A DNA stretch of 64,000 nt from Croceicoccus pelagius. GTDB lineage: Bacteria; Pseudomonadota; Alphaproteobacteria; Sphingomonadales; Sphingomonadaceae. Where the stretch lies: assembly GCF_001661915.1 (NCBI RefSeq), contig NZ_LYWY01000019.1, positions 1 to 64,000 on the forward strand. The letters are read 5' to 3'. Positions 25,069 to 34,943 of this stretch are shown here, piece after piece. The position numbers were made by a program, and so were the translations under genes. Positions within the stretch are counted from its first letter, which is position 1. Each line of letters starts with the position of its first letter. Below the pieces are notes generated by a model that saw nothing but the letters and a program-made list of their open reading frames with translations, was not told the origin of the DNA and did no database searches.

Positions 25069-26714
25069 CAGGTGGTCGGTTCGCTGTCTTCGAAATCGCG
25101 CGGCGGGCCGCTTTTCAGGCCCCATGCGCAGATGACGACGGCCATAGCGACGAAGCCCCAAGTGTACCAGAGCCCCGCATAGACATTACCCGTGCGCGCT
25201 ACGATATATGCGGCGATCAGCGGCAGGAATCCGCCGAAATACCCCGCGCCGATGTGATAGGGGATCGACATCGAGCTGTAGCGGATCTTGGCCGGAAACA
25301 TTTCGGACAACAGCGCAGCGACCGGTCCGTAATTCGCGGCCGAAAGGATGCCGAGCACCACGATCAGCGCGACGATCCCGATGACGTTGATGAACGGGGG
25401 CGTCTGCTTGGCAAAGGAATATCCCTCGCTCTCGAGCGCCACGGTGATCGCAGCTTTCCGCGCAGCGCCGTCCTGCCAGTCCACCCCGTCGAAAGCGACG
25501 GCCCGGTCCGCAACGCGCATACCGACGGAGTCCGCCGCTTCCAGTTCATAGCTGATGCCGTACCCCGTCAGCACTTCGAGCAGCTGACCGCACTGTGACT
25601 GGTCGGCACCCGTCAGATCGGCAAAGGGATTGTACACGCATTCGGGGCCACTTACGCTCACGGGTGCGGTTCGCGAAGTTTCGGCAAGTTGCGGATTGGC
25701 CAGCGCGCCTATGCCCCACATCACCGGGAAGAGAAGCACCAAAATCGCGACGTTACCCCACAGGATGGGAATCTTTCGCCCGATCCGGTCGGACAGCCGC
25801 CCGAAGTAGATGTAGAACCCCATCGACAGAACCGCGGCGACAAGCAGGATTAGCTCGACCGGCCGGTCCTCCATGCGCATCGGTCCTTTCAGGAACGACA
25901 GCGTCGTGAAAAAGGCAGTGTACCAGATCGTCGTCAGGCCCGCCGTGACGCCTAGCGCGACAATGATCCGCTTGATGTTGCCGGGATAGGTGAAGCTTTC
26001 GACAAAAGGATTGCCCGACGTTTCGCCCGCTTCTTTCATAGCTTTGAAGACCGGACTTTCCGACAGGCGCAACCGCATCCACAGCGAAACCGCAAGCAGC
26101 AGCAGCGAAAGAAGGAAAGGAACGCGCCAGCCCCAGTCTGCGAATGCATCTTCGGGAATCAATATCCGACAGGCGAGCACGACGACGATCGATAGGACAA
26201 ACCCGCCCACCACGCTGGCCTGAATGAACGAGGTGTAGAACCCGCGCCGGCTAGGCGCGGCATGTTCGGCGACATAGATGGCCGCGCCGCCATACTCGCC
26301 ACCGAGGGCCAGCCCTTGCAGGATGCGAAGGACGATCACGATGGCAGGTGCGAACAGGCCGATACTCTCGGCAGAGGGCACGAGACCGACCCCCGCAGTC
26401 GCCACACCCATCAGCGTGACGGTGACGAGAAACGTGTACTTGCGCCCCAATCTGTCGCCCAGAAAGCCGAAGAGGATCGCGCCGAGCGGACGAAAGCCGA
26501 AGCCGATGGCAAAACCGGCCCAGACCAGCAGTGTCTGCAGGATCGCGTTCTCCCCGGGGAAGAAGGCCGCTCCGATCAGGCCCGAAAGTGTGCCGTAGAT
26601 GAAGAAATCATACCATTCGAAGATCGTGCCGACAGACGATGCGCCGACAACAAGCCGGACTTCCGATCCGCTCAGGTCGTTTTCATTCCCTTCGGCAGCT
26701 TGCGCCGTTGTCAT
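25068..26714 (-). CDS. MFS transporter, metabolite:H+ symporter type, with periplasmic insert
   Basis: 548 residues, twelve expected membrane helices. The MHS signatures are GTIFEWYDFFIYG, FGFRPLGAILFGFLGDRLGRKY and LQGLALGGEYGGAAIYVAEHA. A polar insert of about 95 residues (roughly 345-438) interrupts the region between two later helices; it contains two cysteines (about 359 and 375) that could form a disulfide. Family members take up organic acids, betaine or proline with protons. The substrate cannot be assigned here. It is coupled to alr by a one-base overlap. Confidence 0.85.
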   Translation of the reverse strand: MTTAQAAEGNENDLSGSEVRLVVGASSVGTIFEWYDFFIYGTLSGLIGAAFFPGENAILQTLLVWAGFAIGFGFRPLGAILFGFLGDRLGRKYTFLVTVTLMGVATAGVGLVPSAESIGLFAPAIVIVLRILQGLALGGEYGGAAIYVAEHAAPSRRGFYTSFIQASVVGGFVLSIVVVLACRILIPEDAFADWGWRVPFLLSLLLLAVSLWMRLRLSESPVFKAMKEAGETSGNPFVESFTYPGNIKRIIVALGVTAGLTTIWYTAFFTTLSFLKGPMRMEDRPVELILLVAAVLSMGFYIYFGRLSDRIGRKIPILWGNVAILVLLFPVMWGIGALANPQLAETSRTAPVSVSGPECVYNPFADLTGADQSQCGQLLEVLTGYGISYELEAADSVGMRVADRAVAFDGVDWQDGAARKAAITVALESEGYSFAKQTPPFINVIGIVALIVVLGILSAANYGPVAALLSEMFPAKIRYSSMSIPYHIGAGYFGGFLPLIAAYIVARTGNVYAGLWYTWGFVAMAVVICAWGLKSGPPRDFEDSEPTT

Positions 26715-26799
26715 TCATACCTCCCGCAATCCCTGTGCCAGAGACTTATGCGGGGGCACGGACCTTTGCCAAGATGCACAGGCGCGGTTTTACCTGACT

Positions 26800-27216
26800 T
26801 CAGAGCGCCAGAGCCTCACACGCGGCGTTCCACGCGAGCAGCATGGCACCGTGCCGCCCGGGATATTCCTTGGCGGACTCCACAAGGCCGAGGCCGGGCC
26901 AGTCCGGCATTTCGCCATCGCCTGACAGCCAGGCTGCAAGGTTATCGCGTGCATCGGATATCTGTTCCCGGTTCCTGCCAACCGCACCATCGGCAAATAT
27001 CGCCGCACTCGCCTGTCCGATCGCGCAAGCGTGCGATGCCATGCCCACTTTCTCGATCCGGCCATTGGAATCGAGTGCGATGCCGATTTCGATCCGGCTC
27101 CCGCACGACGCAGAGCGTGCCGAACCCCTTAACGGCAGGTCATCTGTCAGCGGATGTGCAGCAAGCGAAACGGCGGCTGCAAGCACATCGGAAGTGTAGA
27201 GCCGGTGGCCGCTCAC
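26800..27216 (-). CDS. NifU/IscU-like iron-sulfur scaffold protein
   Basis: 138 residues from GTG 27216, which overlaps the cvpA stop (GTGA). The pattern is IscU/SufU-like: SARSASCGSRIEIG (Cys38), ASHACAIGQASAAIF (Cys64) and KEYPGRHGAMLLAWNAAC near the end. The third canonical cysteine position (123) is Gly, and a cysteine appears ten residues later (133). The longer frame to 27330 lies in cvpA. It may carry or transfer clusters rather than build them; experimental family evidence for this subgroup is not known to me. Confidence 0.75.
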   Translation of the reverse strand: MSGHRLYTSDVLAAAVSLAAHPLTDDLPLRGSARSASCGSRIEIGIALDSNGRIEKVGMASHACAIGQASAAIFADGAVGRNREQISDARDNLAAWLSGDGEMPDWPGLGLVESAKEYPGRHGAMLLAWNAACEALAL

Positions 27217-27740
27217 GCCTCGGCTTCCAGGTCCTGTTCCGCCAGCTGTTCCTCGCGCTCGGACACGGTGTCGACCAATGCCGCACTTGCCGCGTTGACG
27301 AATGGATAGGAACGGGCCTCGGTCACCCACTCAGGGCGGCCCTCCGCACTCCAGACCGTGTCGTAGCCCAGGGTAATGATTGTGAAGGTCAGGACGACGA
27401 GAATGAAACCTTTAACGAGGCCAAACCCGAAACCGAGAACGCGATCGATGAAGCCCAGCGCCGACTGCCGCATTTTCGAGCCCGCCCAGCGCGCGATAAG
27501 CCGCATAACGACCAAAGGCACGATCAGCAGGATCACGAACGAAAGCAGAGCCGCGTTCGTCTGGTTGTCCCGAAAGAACCCCATGATGATGTCGCTGAGC
27601 GGCGCATGCAGCACATAAACGGCGGCAATAGCCGCAACCCACGCGGCCAGCGCCAGGACCTCGTGTACGAAGCCGCGCGAAAGTCCCCCGAGCGCACTAA
27701 GCCCGACGATCACGAGGACCGCGATATCGAAATACATCAT
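27213..27740 (-). CDS. CvpA-family membrane protein
   Basis: 175 residues with four hydrophobic helices. The CvpA pattern is DIAVLVIVGLSALGGLSRGFVHEVLALAAWV, followed by the late RVLGFGFGLVKGFILVVLTF. Family members relate to colicin V export and, in several bacteria, envelope or bile stress; the precise activity is unknown. It lies nine bases after radA and overlaps the NifU-like gene, so these three are one operon. Confidence 0.88.
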   Translation of the reverse strand: MMYFDIAVLVIVGLSALGGLSRGFVHEVLALAAWVAAIAAVYVLHAPLSDIIMGFFRDNQTNAALLSFVILLIVPLVVMRLIARWAGSKMRQSALGFIDRVLGFGFGLVKGFILVVLTFTIITLGYDTVWSAEGRPEWVTEARSYPFVNAASAALVDTVSEREEQLAEQDLEAEA

Positions 27741-27749
27741 GATGGAACG

Positions 27750-29126
27750 CTATGAACTACCTACGACCCTGTCCACCAAGTTAAGCAAACTCGACATGGG
27801 GCGGTAGTCGGGAAAATCTCCTTTCCCCTCCTTACCGGCTCCGTTCGTCGGGCCTGCAGCACTGTCGAACCCCAGTTTTGCCGATTCACGCAGCCGGAGA
27901 TTGGCATGAGCCACCGGACGGATCTCACCAGCAAGCGAAACTTCGCCGAACCAAACGGACCTGCGCGGGAGCGCCCTGTCGGATAAAGCGGACACCAATG
28001 CCGCTGCCACGGCAAGGTCCGCTGCCGGATCGGTAAGCCGGTAGCCACCGGCAACGTTGAGATACACTTCGGCGGACGAGAAATTCAGTCCACACCGCGC
28101 CTCCAGAACCGCGAGAAGCATGGCCAACCTGCCATTGTCCCACCCGACAACGGCACGGCGCGGCGTTGCGCCCGATTGCAATCTCACGATCAACGCCTGT
28201 ATCTCGACCAGCACGGGACGTGTGCCTTCAAGCGCGGGGAAGACGGCGCTGCCAGCCAAAGGTTCGTCACGGCCCGACAGGAAAAGGCTAGAGGGGTTCG
28301 ATACCTCGGCCAACCCTTGCCCTTCCATCGCAAACACCCCGATCTCGTCCACCGCGCCGAAACGGTTCTTGAGAGCACGCAGAACACGGTATTGGTGCGA
28401 GCGTTCTCCCTCAAAGCTCATAACCACGTCGACCATGTGCTCCATGACGCGCGGGCCCGCGATGTTGCCGTCCTTCGTCACGTGACCGACAAGCACCAGT
28501 GCGCAATCGCTGGATTTGGCATAGCGAATGAGTTCGAGTGCGCAGCCGCGCACCTGGCTGACCGTGCCCGGCGCGCCCTCGATCTGGTCTGAGTGCATGG
28601 TCTGGATTGAATCGATCACCAAGAGGTCTGGAGATTCCATGCTGCCGAGCGTGGTCAGGATGTCGCGAACCGAGGTCGCCGACGCCAATTTGATCGACGC
28701 ATCGGCAAGGCCAAGCCGTTCCGCCCGCAACCTGACCTGGCCGGCGGCTTCCTCACCGCTGATATAAACGACGTTGCCACCGCCGCGCGCGATGCTGGCG
28801 GCGGTCTGCAGGAGCAGCGTGGATTTACCGATCCCCGGATCGCCGCCCATCAGGACCGCACTTCCCGGTACCAACCCGCCGCCCAGCGCACGGTCAAATT
28901 CCGGAAGGCCCGTCTTGCGCCGCACCGGCAAAGGCGTCGGCGCGTCGAGCGCGACGAAATCAATGGCCCTGCCGCCGCCGGACAAGTCGTGCTTGGCCGA
29001 AAACACCGTGGCCGGCGCCTCTTCCATCAGCGTGTTCCATTCCGCACAGTCCGGACACTGGCCCTGCCATCGGTGGCTGATGCTGCCGCATGCCTGGCAG
29101 ACGTATCGACGCTTTGGTTTGGCCAT
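27750..29126 (-). CDS. radA: DNA repair protein RadA
   Basis: 458 residues from ATG 29126. A four-cysteine zinc finger opens the protein (CQACGSISHRWQGQCPDC; C10, C13, C24, C27). Then come the RecA-like ATPase with Walker A GGDPGIGKSTLLLQ, the RadA-specific KNRFG motif (LKNRFGAVDEIGVF) and a C-terminal Lon-protease-like domain. It drives branch migration in recombination repair. The divergent patatin gene starts 95 bp away. Confidence 0.95.
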   Translation of the reverse strand: MAKPKRRYVCQACGSISHRWQGQCPDCAEWNTLMEEAPATVFSAKHDLSGGGRAIDFVALDAPTPLPVRRKTGLPEFDRALGGGLVPGSAVLMGGDPGIGKSTLLLQTAASIARGGGNVVYISGEEAAGQVRLRAERLGLADASIKLASATSVRDILTTLGSMESPDLLVIDSIQTMHSDQIEGAPGTVSQVRGCALELIRYAKSSDCALVLVGHVTKDGNIAGPRVMEHMVDVVMSFEGERSHQYRVLRALKNRFGAVDEIGVFAMEGQGLAEVSNPSSLFLSGRDEPLAGSAVFPALEGTRPVLVEIQALIVRLQSGATPRRAVVGWDNGRLAMLLAVLEARCGLNFSSAEVYLNVAGGYRLTDPAADLAVAAALVSALSDRALPRRSVWFGEVSLAGEIRPVAHANLRLRESAKLGFDSAAGPTNGAGKEGKGDFPDYRPMSSLLNLVDRVVGSS

Positions 29127-29221
29127 GACGTTCGCGTAACCGGAACATAAATGGAACGCAATAGCGATTGGCTGGGGAAAAGCGCTTTCCATCCCGCGCC
29201 TTGCCGTGCCATCGTCTGCGA

Positions 29222-31528
29222 ATGCGGGAGAAGGAACTGCGCATCGCGCTCGTCTGTTACGGTGGGGTAAGCCTCGCCGTTTACATGCATGGCGTGACGA
29301 AAGAGGTCTTCAAGATCGCCGCAGCCAGCCAGAAGCACCGTGATCGGGAGCCGCAACCGGACGGAACCGAAGGTGCATATTACCGGCTGCTTTCGGCGAT
29401 CGAGAAATACGGCAACACACGCCTGCGCGTCGTGCCCGACATCCTATCCGGCGCAAGTGCGGGCGGAATGAACGCCATCTTCCTCGGACAGGCCCTGCTG
29501 ACGGGCCGCTCGCTCGATCCGCTGACGCACCTCTGGCTCCAATGTGCGGACAGCGACGTTCTGCTCGCGCCGGAGGCTCGGCCCGGCCACAAGTTCTCCA
29601 AGATCTGGGCCCAACCGCTTGTCGAGTGGACCTTGCGCCGCCCCGGCAACGCGGTGTCGCGCACGGTCGCCCCTGAAACTCGGGCAGAAGTCCGTGCCAA
29701 GCTCTCCCGCCTCATGCGCAGCCGCTGGTTCGCGCCGCCGTTTTCCGGTCCCGGCTTCTCGCGCCTGATCGACGATGCGCTTGTCGCGATGCAGGCCCAG
29801 CCCGCCGGTCGCCCGCTTATCCCGGCAGGCCATCCGATCGACCTCTTCGTCACGACCACCGATTTCCGCGGCTATCGCGCGCCCTTGCAAGTTCATAGCC
29901 CCGCCGATGCGTCGGAGGCCGAACACCGCCTGCCCATCGCGTTTCGCGCTCATGGCGGAGACGAAGTCCTGGCCGACCGGCCCGAACTGGTCCTGGCCGC
30001 ACGGGCGACGGCCAGCTTCCCCGGCGCCTTCCCACCGCTGCAGTTGGAAGAGATCGACGAATTGGCCGACGAACGCGGGATCGGTTGGCCGGATCGCGAC
30101 AAATTCCTGCGGCGCGTGATGCCTCACCACGTCCACGCAGGCGACCTAGACAGCGTGGCGCTGATCGACGGAGCGGTGCTGGTCGGCGCTCCCTTTGCCG
30201 AGGCTATCCGCGCGCTTGAGAACCGTCCCGCGACGCGCGAGGTCGACCGTCGCTTCGTCTACATCGACCCTCACCCCGACTTCCGCATGGCCGAGACGAC
30301 GACCGACAACCGCCCAATCGGGTTCTTCAGCGCGATCTTCGGAGCGCTGTCGTCGATCCCCCGCGAACAGCCGATCCGCGACGACATCGAACGCATCGCC
30401 AGACACTCGGCAGAGGCGATAAGGGCGCGCAACATCGTCGACGCCCTGCGCCCGGAGGTCGAGGCGACGATCGACAAGCTGCTTGGGCGCACGCTGTTTC
30501 TCGACCGGCCCAATCGGGAACGGCTCGGCAAGTGGCGCAAAAAGGCGCAGCAAGAGGCCGCGGAAAAAGCGGGCTATGCCTTCCACAGCTACGCACAGGC
30601 AAAGTACGCGCAGATCCTGGACCATATTTCGCATCTCGTGAGACGCGCGATCGACAGCGAACCGCCCAAACGCGTCGACATCGTCACCAGCCTGACGCGC
30701 TTTCTCGACGGCCAGGGCCTGGCGACGCTATCAGCACAAGGCGGCGGCGCGAATGAACAGGCGATCTCGTTCTTCCGCACGCATGACATCGGATTTCGCA
30801 TACGCCGGCTGCGCCTTCTGGCACGAAGGCTGGCACCGGGCGATATCGGCGGAGAACTCAATCCTGAAGATCGCGAGGTGGCCCGCGACGCGATCTATAA
30901 GGCGCTGGCAATGTATACGCGGCTTGAGCAGGCAGAATCCCTCGGCCCCGACTTCCCCGCTATCGCCGAGAGCATCCTCGAGGATCCCGAAGCGGTACTG
31001 TCCGTTATTGCCGAGCGCCGCGACCTTGCGAAAACGGACCCCCAGGTCGACGCCCTGCTGGCCGAAGGGCTTGCCCCCCTGCCCCGCGAACAACGCCGCA
31101 AGCTGCTGCTCGCCTACCTCGGCTTTCCATTCTACGACCTCGCCACACTGCCCCTGCTGGGCGCAAGGGGCATGGACGAATTCGATCCCGTGAAGGTCGA
31201 CCGCATCTCGCCCGAAGATGCGAGCGCGATCCGCAAGGGCGGTGCGGTCGACACCCTGAGAGGCATCGAGTTCTACAATTTCGGGGCTTTCTTCAGCCGC
31301 GCCTACCGGGAGAACGACTATCTGTGGGGACGTCTGCACGGTGCGGAGCGCCTGATCGACATCACGGCATCAACGCTAGGTAGCGAAGGACCGGTGCCGA
31401 TCGGCGAGATCAACGCGATCAAGCGTGAGGCTTTCCTCGGCGTTCTGGCCGAGGAGCGCGAGGCCGGACATCTCAATCGCCACCTGATCTCGCGCATCGA
31501 ACACGAGATCATCGAAACGCTGGGTTAG
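29222..31528 (+). CDS. Large patatin-like phospholipase (DUF3376/TIGR03607 type)
   Basis: 768 residues from ATG 29222 (MREKELRIALVCYGGVSLAVYMHG); the frame upstream looks non-coding. The oxyanion loop lies in CYGGVSLAVYMHGVTKEVF, the nucleophile elbow is GASAGGMNA (Ser79), and the catalytic aspartate is in ALIDGAVLVGAP. A long helical C-terminal region of about 400 residues has no membrane segment. Patatins hydrolyse lipid esters. This large form is typical of sphingomonads and mycobacteria; its substrate is unknown. Its stop overlaps that of dnaJ by four bases, convergently. Confidence 0.85.
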   Translation: MREKELRIALVCYGGVSLAVYMHGVTKEVFKIAAASQKHRDREPQPDGTEGAYYRLLSAIEKYGNTRLRVVPDILSGASAGGMNAIFLGQALLTGRSLDPLTHLWLQCADSDVLLAPEARPGHKFSKIWAQPLVEWTLRRPGNAVSRTVAPETRAEVRAKLSRLMRSRWFAPPFSGPGFSRLIDDALVAMQAQPAGRPLIPAGHPIDLFVTTTDFRGYRAPLQVHSPADASEAEHRLPIAFRAHGGDEVLADRPELVLAARATASFPGAFPPLQLEEIDELADERGIGWPDRDKFLRRVMPHHVHAGDLDSVALIDGAVLVGAPFAEAIRALENRPATREVDRRFVYIDPHPDFRMAETTTDNRPIGFFSAIFGALSSIPREQPIRDDIERIARHSAEAIRARNIVDALRPEVEATIDKLLGRTLFLDRPNRERLGKWRKKAQQEAAEKAGYAFHSYAQAKYAQILDHISHLVRRAIDSEPPKRVDIVTSLTRFLDGQGLATLSAQGGGANEQAISFFRTHDIGFRIRRLRLLARRLAPGDIGGELNPEDREVARDAIYKALAMYTRLEQAESLGPDFPAIAESILEDPEAVLSVIAERRDLAKTDPQVDALLAEGLAPLPREQRRKLLLAYLGFPFYDLATLPLLGARGMDEFDPVKVDRISPEDASAIRKGGAVDTLRGIEFYNFGAFFSRAYRENDYLWGRLHGAERLIDITASTLGSEGPVPIGEINAIKREAFLGVLAEEREAGHLNRHLISRIEHEIIETLG

Positions 31529-32646
31529 CGCTTTGAAAAACCGGCCTTGATGCGTTCGAAGAAGCCCTGCGATTCGGGACACTGGGCATCGGTTTCGCTC
31601 TGCTGAAACTCGCGCAAAAGCTCCTTCTGCTTGGTCGAGAGCTTGCGCGGAGTTTCGACTTTCACCTCAACGACAAGGTCACCGCGTCCACGACCTTGCA
31701 GGACGGGCATCCCGTCACCGCGCTTGCGCAGTTGCTCTCCTGACTGGATGCCAGCGGGGATGTTGATCGTCACCCATTCGCCGTCAAGGCCCGGAAGCCC
31801 GACCGTGCCGCCAAGTGCAGCCTTGGTGAACGTGATCGGCACGCGGGTCAGAAGGGTCGTGCCCTCACGCTCGTAAACGTCGTGACGGCGCACGTGGATG
31901 AAGATGTAGAGATCGCCCGGAGGCGCACCCATCGGACCGGCTTCACCCTTGCCCGAAAGGCGGATGCGGGTGCCTGTCTCGACGCCCGGCGGGATCGTGA
32001 CTTCAAGCCTTTGTGCCTGATCGATACGGCCTTCGCCGCGGCAGGCGGCACAAGGTTTCTCGATGATCTCGCCGCGGCCATGGCAGGTCGGGCAGGGACG
32101 CTCGACCATGAAGAAACCCTGCTGCGCACGGACCTTGCCGTGGCCCTGGCAGGTTGGGCAACGGGTACGGTCGGTGCCGGGTTCGGCGCCCGAGCCGGAG
32201 CACGGCTCGCATGTCTGCGAAACCTCGATCTCGATCTCGGTTTCCTTGCCGTGGAACGCCTCTTCAAGGCTGATTTCCATGTCATAGCGAAGGTCTGCAC
32301 CGCGGCGCGGACGACCGCCGGCACCGCCACCGAAGGCGCTACCGAAGATCGTCTCGAAGATGTCGCCGATGTCCGAGAAGCCGCCGCCCCCACCGCCGCC
32401 TCCGCCCTGCTGGGCTTGCGCGTAGGCTGCATGGCCGTACCGGTCGTAAGTTGCGCGCTTCTGCGGATCCTTAAGGCAGTCGTAGGCGACGCTGATCGCC
32501 TTGAACCGAGCCTCTGAACCGGCATCACCCGGATTGCGGTCGGGGTGATATTTCATCGCAAGCTTGCGGTACGCGGACTTGATCGTCTTGTCGTCCGCCG
32601 TTCGCTCGACTTCGAGAAGCTCGTAAAAGTCGACCTCGGTTTCCAC
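31525..32646 (-). CDS. dnaJ: Chaperone DnaJ
   Basis: 373 residues from GTG 32646. The J-domain HPD is at 34-36 (MKYHPDRNPG), followed by a Gly-rich region (GGGGGGGGGFSDIGDIF). Four CxxCxGxG zinc repeats (CEPCSGSG, CPTCQGHG, CPTCHGRG, CAACRGEG) and the C-terminal substrate domain complete it. It delivers clients to DnaK and stimulates its ATPase. A 210-bp gap separates it from dnaK; no clear promoter or terminator is evident there. Confidence 0.96.
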   Translation of the reverse strand: METEVDFYELLEVERTADDKTIKSAYRKLAMKYHPDRNPGDAGSEARFKAISVAYDCLKDPQKRATYDRYGHAAYAQAQQGGGGGGGGGFSDIGDIFETIFGSAFGGGAGGRPRRGADLRYDMEISLEEAFHGKETEIEIEVSQTCEPCSGSGAEPGTDRTRCPTCQGHGKVRAQQGFFMVERPCPTCHGRGEIIEKPCAACRGEGRIDQAQRLEVTIPPGVETGTRIRLSGKGEAGPMGAPPGDLYIFIHVRRHDVYEREGTTLLTRVPITFTKAALGGTVGLPGLDGEWVTINIPAGIQSGEQLRKRGDGMPVLQGRGRGDLVVEVKVETPRKLSTKQKELLREFQQSETDAQCPESQGFFERIKAGFSKR

Positions 32647-32856
32647 TGACTAACCCGTCCTCATGATTTGGAATTCATCACAAACACTGCCCTGTCGCAG
32701 CGTGCCGGCGTACGTCGGATCGCCCATCGGGGCAGTCCGCGCATCTGGCCCTTCGTCATATAATTCCGGCCCGCTCTCCCGTTGGTTAACGCAGCTGCGT
32801 ATCCTCTGGAAGAAACGGGCCGGACTTATCACGGTTTCACCGTCGGCCTGAGCCGA

Positions 32857-34770
32857 TCAGTTCTTGCCTTCGCCTTCGTCGACTTCGGAGAACTCGGCGT
32901 CGACGACTTCTTCGTCAGCGCCTTCGCTGCCCGCTGCCGCTCCGTCTGCCGGTGCCGCTTCGGCCTGCTGCTTCTCGTAGATCGCCTGACCCATTTTCAT
33001 GGCCTTTTCGGCCAGAGCCTGCGACTTGGCGTTGATCGCGTCGGCATCGTCGCCTTCAAGCGCGGTCTTCACCTCGGCAACGGCAGATTCGATCTCGGAC
33101 TTCAGCGAAGCGTCGATCGCGTCGCCATGTTCCTTGAGCTGCTGTTCGGTCGAGTGGACAAGGCTGTCGGCCTGGTTACGGGCCTCGGCACGCTCCTTGC
33201 GCTTCTTGTCTTCCTCGGCGAACTTCTCCGCGTCCTGCACCATCTGATCGATGTCGGCGTCGGACAGGCCGCCCGATGCCTGGATGCGGATCTGCTGTTC
33301 CTTGCCGGTGCCCTTGTCCTTGGCAGACACGTTCACGATGCCGTTGGCGTCGATGTCGAACGTGACCTCGATCTGCGGAACACCGCGCGGTGCGGGCGGA
33401 ATGCCGACAAGGTCGAACTGGCCGAGCAGCTTGTTGTCGCTCGCCATCTCACGCTCGCCCTGGAAGACACGGATCGTCACGGCCTGCTGGTTGTCGTCGG
33501 CAGTCGAGTAGACCTGGCTCTTCTTGGTCGGGATCGTGGTGTTGCGGTCGATCATCTTGGTCATGATGCCGCCCAGCGTCTCGATACCCAGCGAGAGCGG
33601 GGTAACGTCGAGAAGCAGCACGTCCTTGACGTCGCCCTGAAGCACGCCAGCCTGGATCGCTGCACCCATGGCAACGACTTCGTCCGGATTGACGCCGGTG
33701 TGCGGTTCCTTGCCGAAAAAGTCCTTCACGGCTTCACGAACCTTGGGCATGCGGGTCATGCCGCCGACAAGAACGACCTCGTCGATTTCCTTCGCCGTGA
33801 CGCCAGCGTCGGCCAGCGCCTTCTTCATCGGCTCCTTCGTGCGGGCGATCAGGTGCTCGACCATCTTTTCGAGGTCGGTGCGGCTGATCGTTTTCACGAG
33901 GTGCTTCGGACCGTTCTGGTCGGCGGTGATGAACGGCAGGTTCACTTCCGTCGACTGCGCGCTCGACAGCTCGATCTTGGCCTTTTCGGCCGCTTCCTTA
34001 AGGCGCTGCAGGGCGAGCTTGTCGCCGCGAAGGTCGATGCCTTCGTCCTTCTTGAAACCGTCGGCGAGGAATTCTACGACCGCAGTGTCGAAATCTTCAC
34101 CACCCAAGAAAGTGTCGCCGTTGGTCGACTTCACTTCGAACACGCCGTCGCCGATCTCGAGGATCGAAACGTCGAATGTACCGCCGCCAAGGTCATAAAC
34201 GGCAATAGTCTTGCCGTCTTCCTTGTCGAGGCCATAGGCAAGCGCGGCCGCGGTCGGTTCATTGATGATGCGCAGGACTTCAAGGCCAGCGATCTGGCCC
34301 GCGTCCTTGGTTGCCTGGCGCTGCGCGTCGTTGAAGTATGCAGGAACGGTGATGACCGCCTGCGAAACGGTCTCGCCAAGGTAGCTCTCGGCGGTTTCCT
34401 TCATCTTCTGAAGGATGAAGGCGCTGATCTGCGAGGGCGAATAGTCTTCGCCGCCGGCCTTGACCCATGCGTCGCCGTTCTTGCCCTTGACGATGTCATA
34501 GGGGACCAGTTCCATGTCCTTTTTCGTCATGGGGTCGTCGAAGCGGCGGCCGATCAGGCGCTTGATCGCGAAAAGCGTGTTGTCCGGGTTGGTCACGGCC
34601 TGGCGCTTTGCCGGCTGGCCGATCAGACGCTCGTTGTCCTTGGTAAAGGCAACGATCGAGGGCGTGGTGCGCGCGCCTTCCGAGTTCTCGATAACCTTGG
34701 GCTTGTCGCCGTCCATCACCGCGACGCAGCTGTTGGTCGTGCCGAGGTCAATGCCGATAACTTTAGCCAT
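32857..34770 (-). CDS. dnaK: Chaperone DnaK (Hsp70)
   Basis: 637 residues. The ATPase signatures are [16 protein letters not shown] at the N-terminus, [17 protein letters not shown] and [14 protein letters not shown]. The substrate domain follows, and the tail ends in [18 protein letters not shown], the usual acidic EEVxD end. It folds and protects proteins, with DnaJ and GrpE from the same region. A sigma32-type promoter lies about 90 bp upstream of its ATG. Confidence 0.97.
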   Translation of the reverse strand: MAKVIGIDLGTTNSCVAVMDGDKPKVIENSEGARTTPSIVAFTKDNERLIGQPAKRQAVTNPDNTLFAIKRLIGRRFDDPMTKKDMELVPYDIVKGKNGDAWVKAGGEDYSPSQISAFILQKMKETAESYLGETVSQAVITVPAYFNDAQRQATKDAGQIAGLEVLRIINEPTAAALAYGLDKEDGKTIAVYDLGGGTFDVSILEIGDGVFEVKSTNGDTFLGGEDFDTAVVEFLADGFKKDEGIDLRGDKLALQRLKEAAEKAKIELSSAQSTEVNLPFITADQNGPKHLVKTISRTDLEKMVEHLIARTKEPMKKALADAGVTAKEIDEVVLVGGMTRMPKVREAVKDFFGKEPHTGVNPDEVVAMGAAIQAGVLQGDVKDVLLLDVTPLSLGIETLGGIMTKMIDRNTTIPTKKSQVYSTADDNQQAVTIRVFQGEREMASDNKLLGQFDLVGIPPAPRGVPQIEVTFDIDANGIVNVSAKDKGTGKEQQIRIQASGGLSDADIDQMVQDAEKFAEEDKKRKERAEARNQADSLVHSTEQQLKEHGDAIDASLKSEIESAVAEVKTALEGDDADAINAKSQALAEKAMKMGQAIYEKQQAEAAPADGAAAGSEGADEEVVDAEFSEVDEGEGKN

Positions 34771-34860
34771 CTTGTACTTTCCATCCTTTGTTTGACACCG
34801 CGCTTTCGGGGCCCCCCTATAGCGGGCAGGCCCGCCGCGCGGCTCGTGACTGCAACGGCG

Positions 34861-34888
34861 ATATAGGGGCGCTTTTCAGTGGCACAAG
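34861..34888 (-). promoter_or_regulatory. Sigma32-type heat-shock promoter of dnaK
   Basis: Read on the minus strand: CTTGTGC (34888-34882), a 12-base spacer, then CCCCTATAT (34869-34861). This matches the RpoH pattern CTTG...CCCCATNT well, and the start site would fall about 80 bases before the dnaK ATG. It lies in the divergent gap shared with the copper chaperone gene. No CIRCE element is present here. Confidence 0.7.
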
Positions 34889-34943
34889 ACCTGTGCACGT
34901 CCTATTTGGGAACCAATTGGAACAGGCTGTGGAACCTTTGAAA

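Noticed and set aside
32650-32832. 60-codon frame between dnaK and dnaJ
   Set aside because: GTG start without a good ribosome-binding site, no membrane or family pattern; position and composition fit untranslated spacer.
32782-34866. 694-codon frame opposite dnaK
   Set aside because: It is the mirror of the highly biased dnaK codons; the product has no domain and no start signal. Same for the long frames opposite the M3 peptidase (18328-20205) and gyrA (60440-61981).
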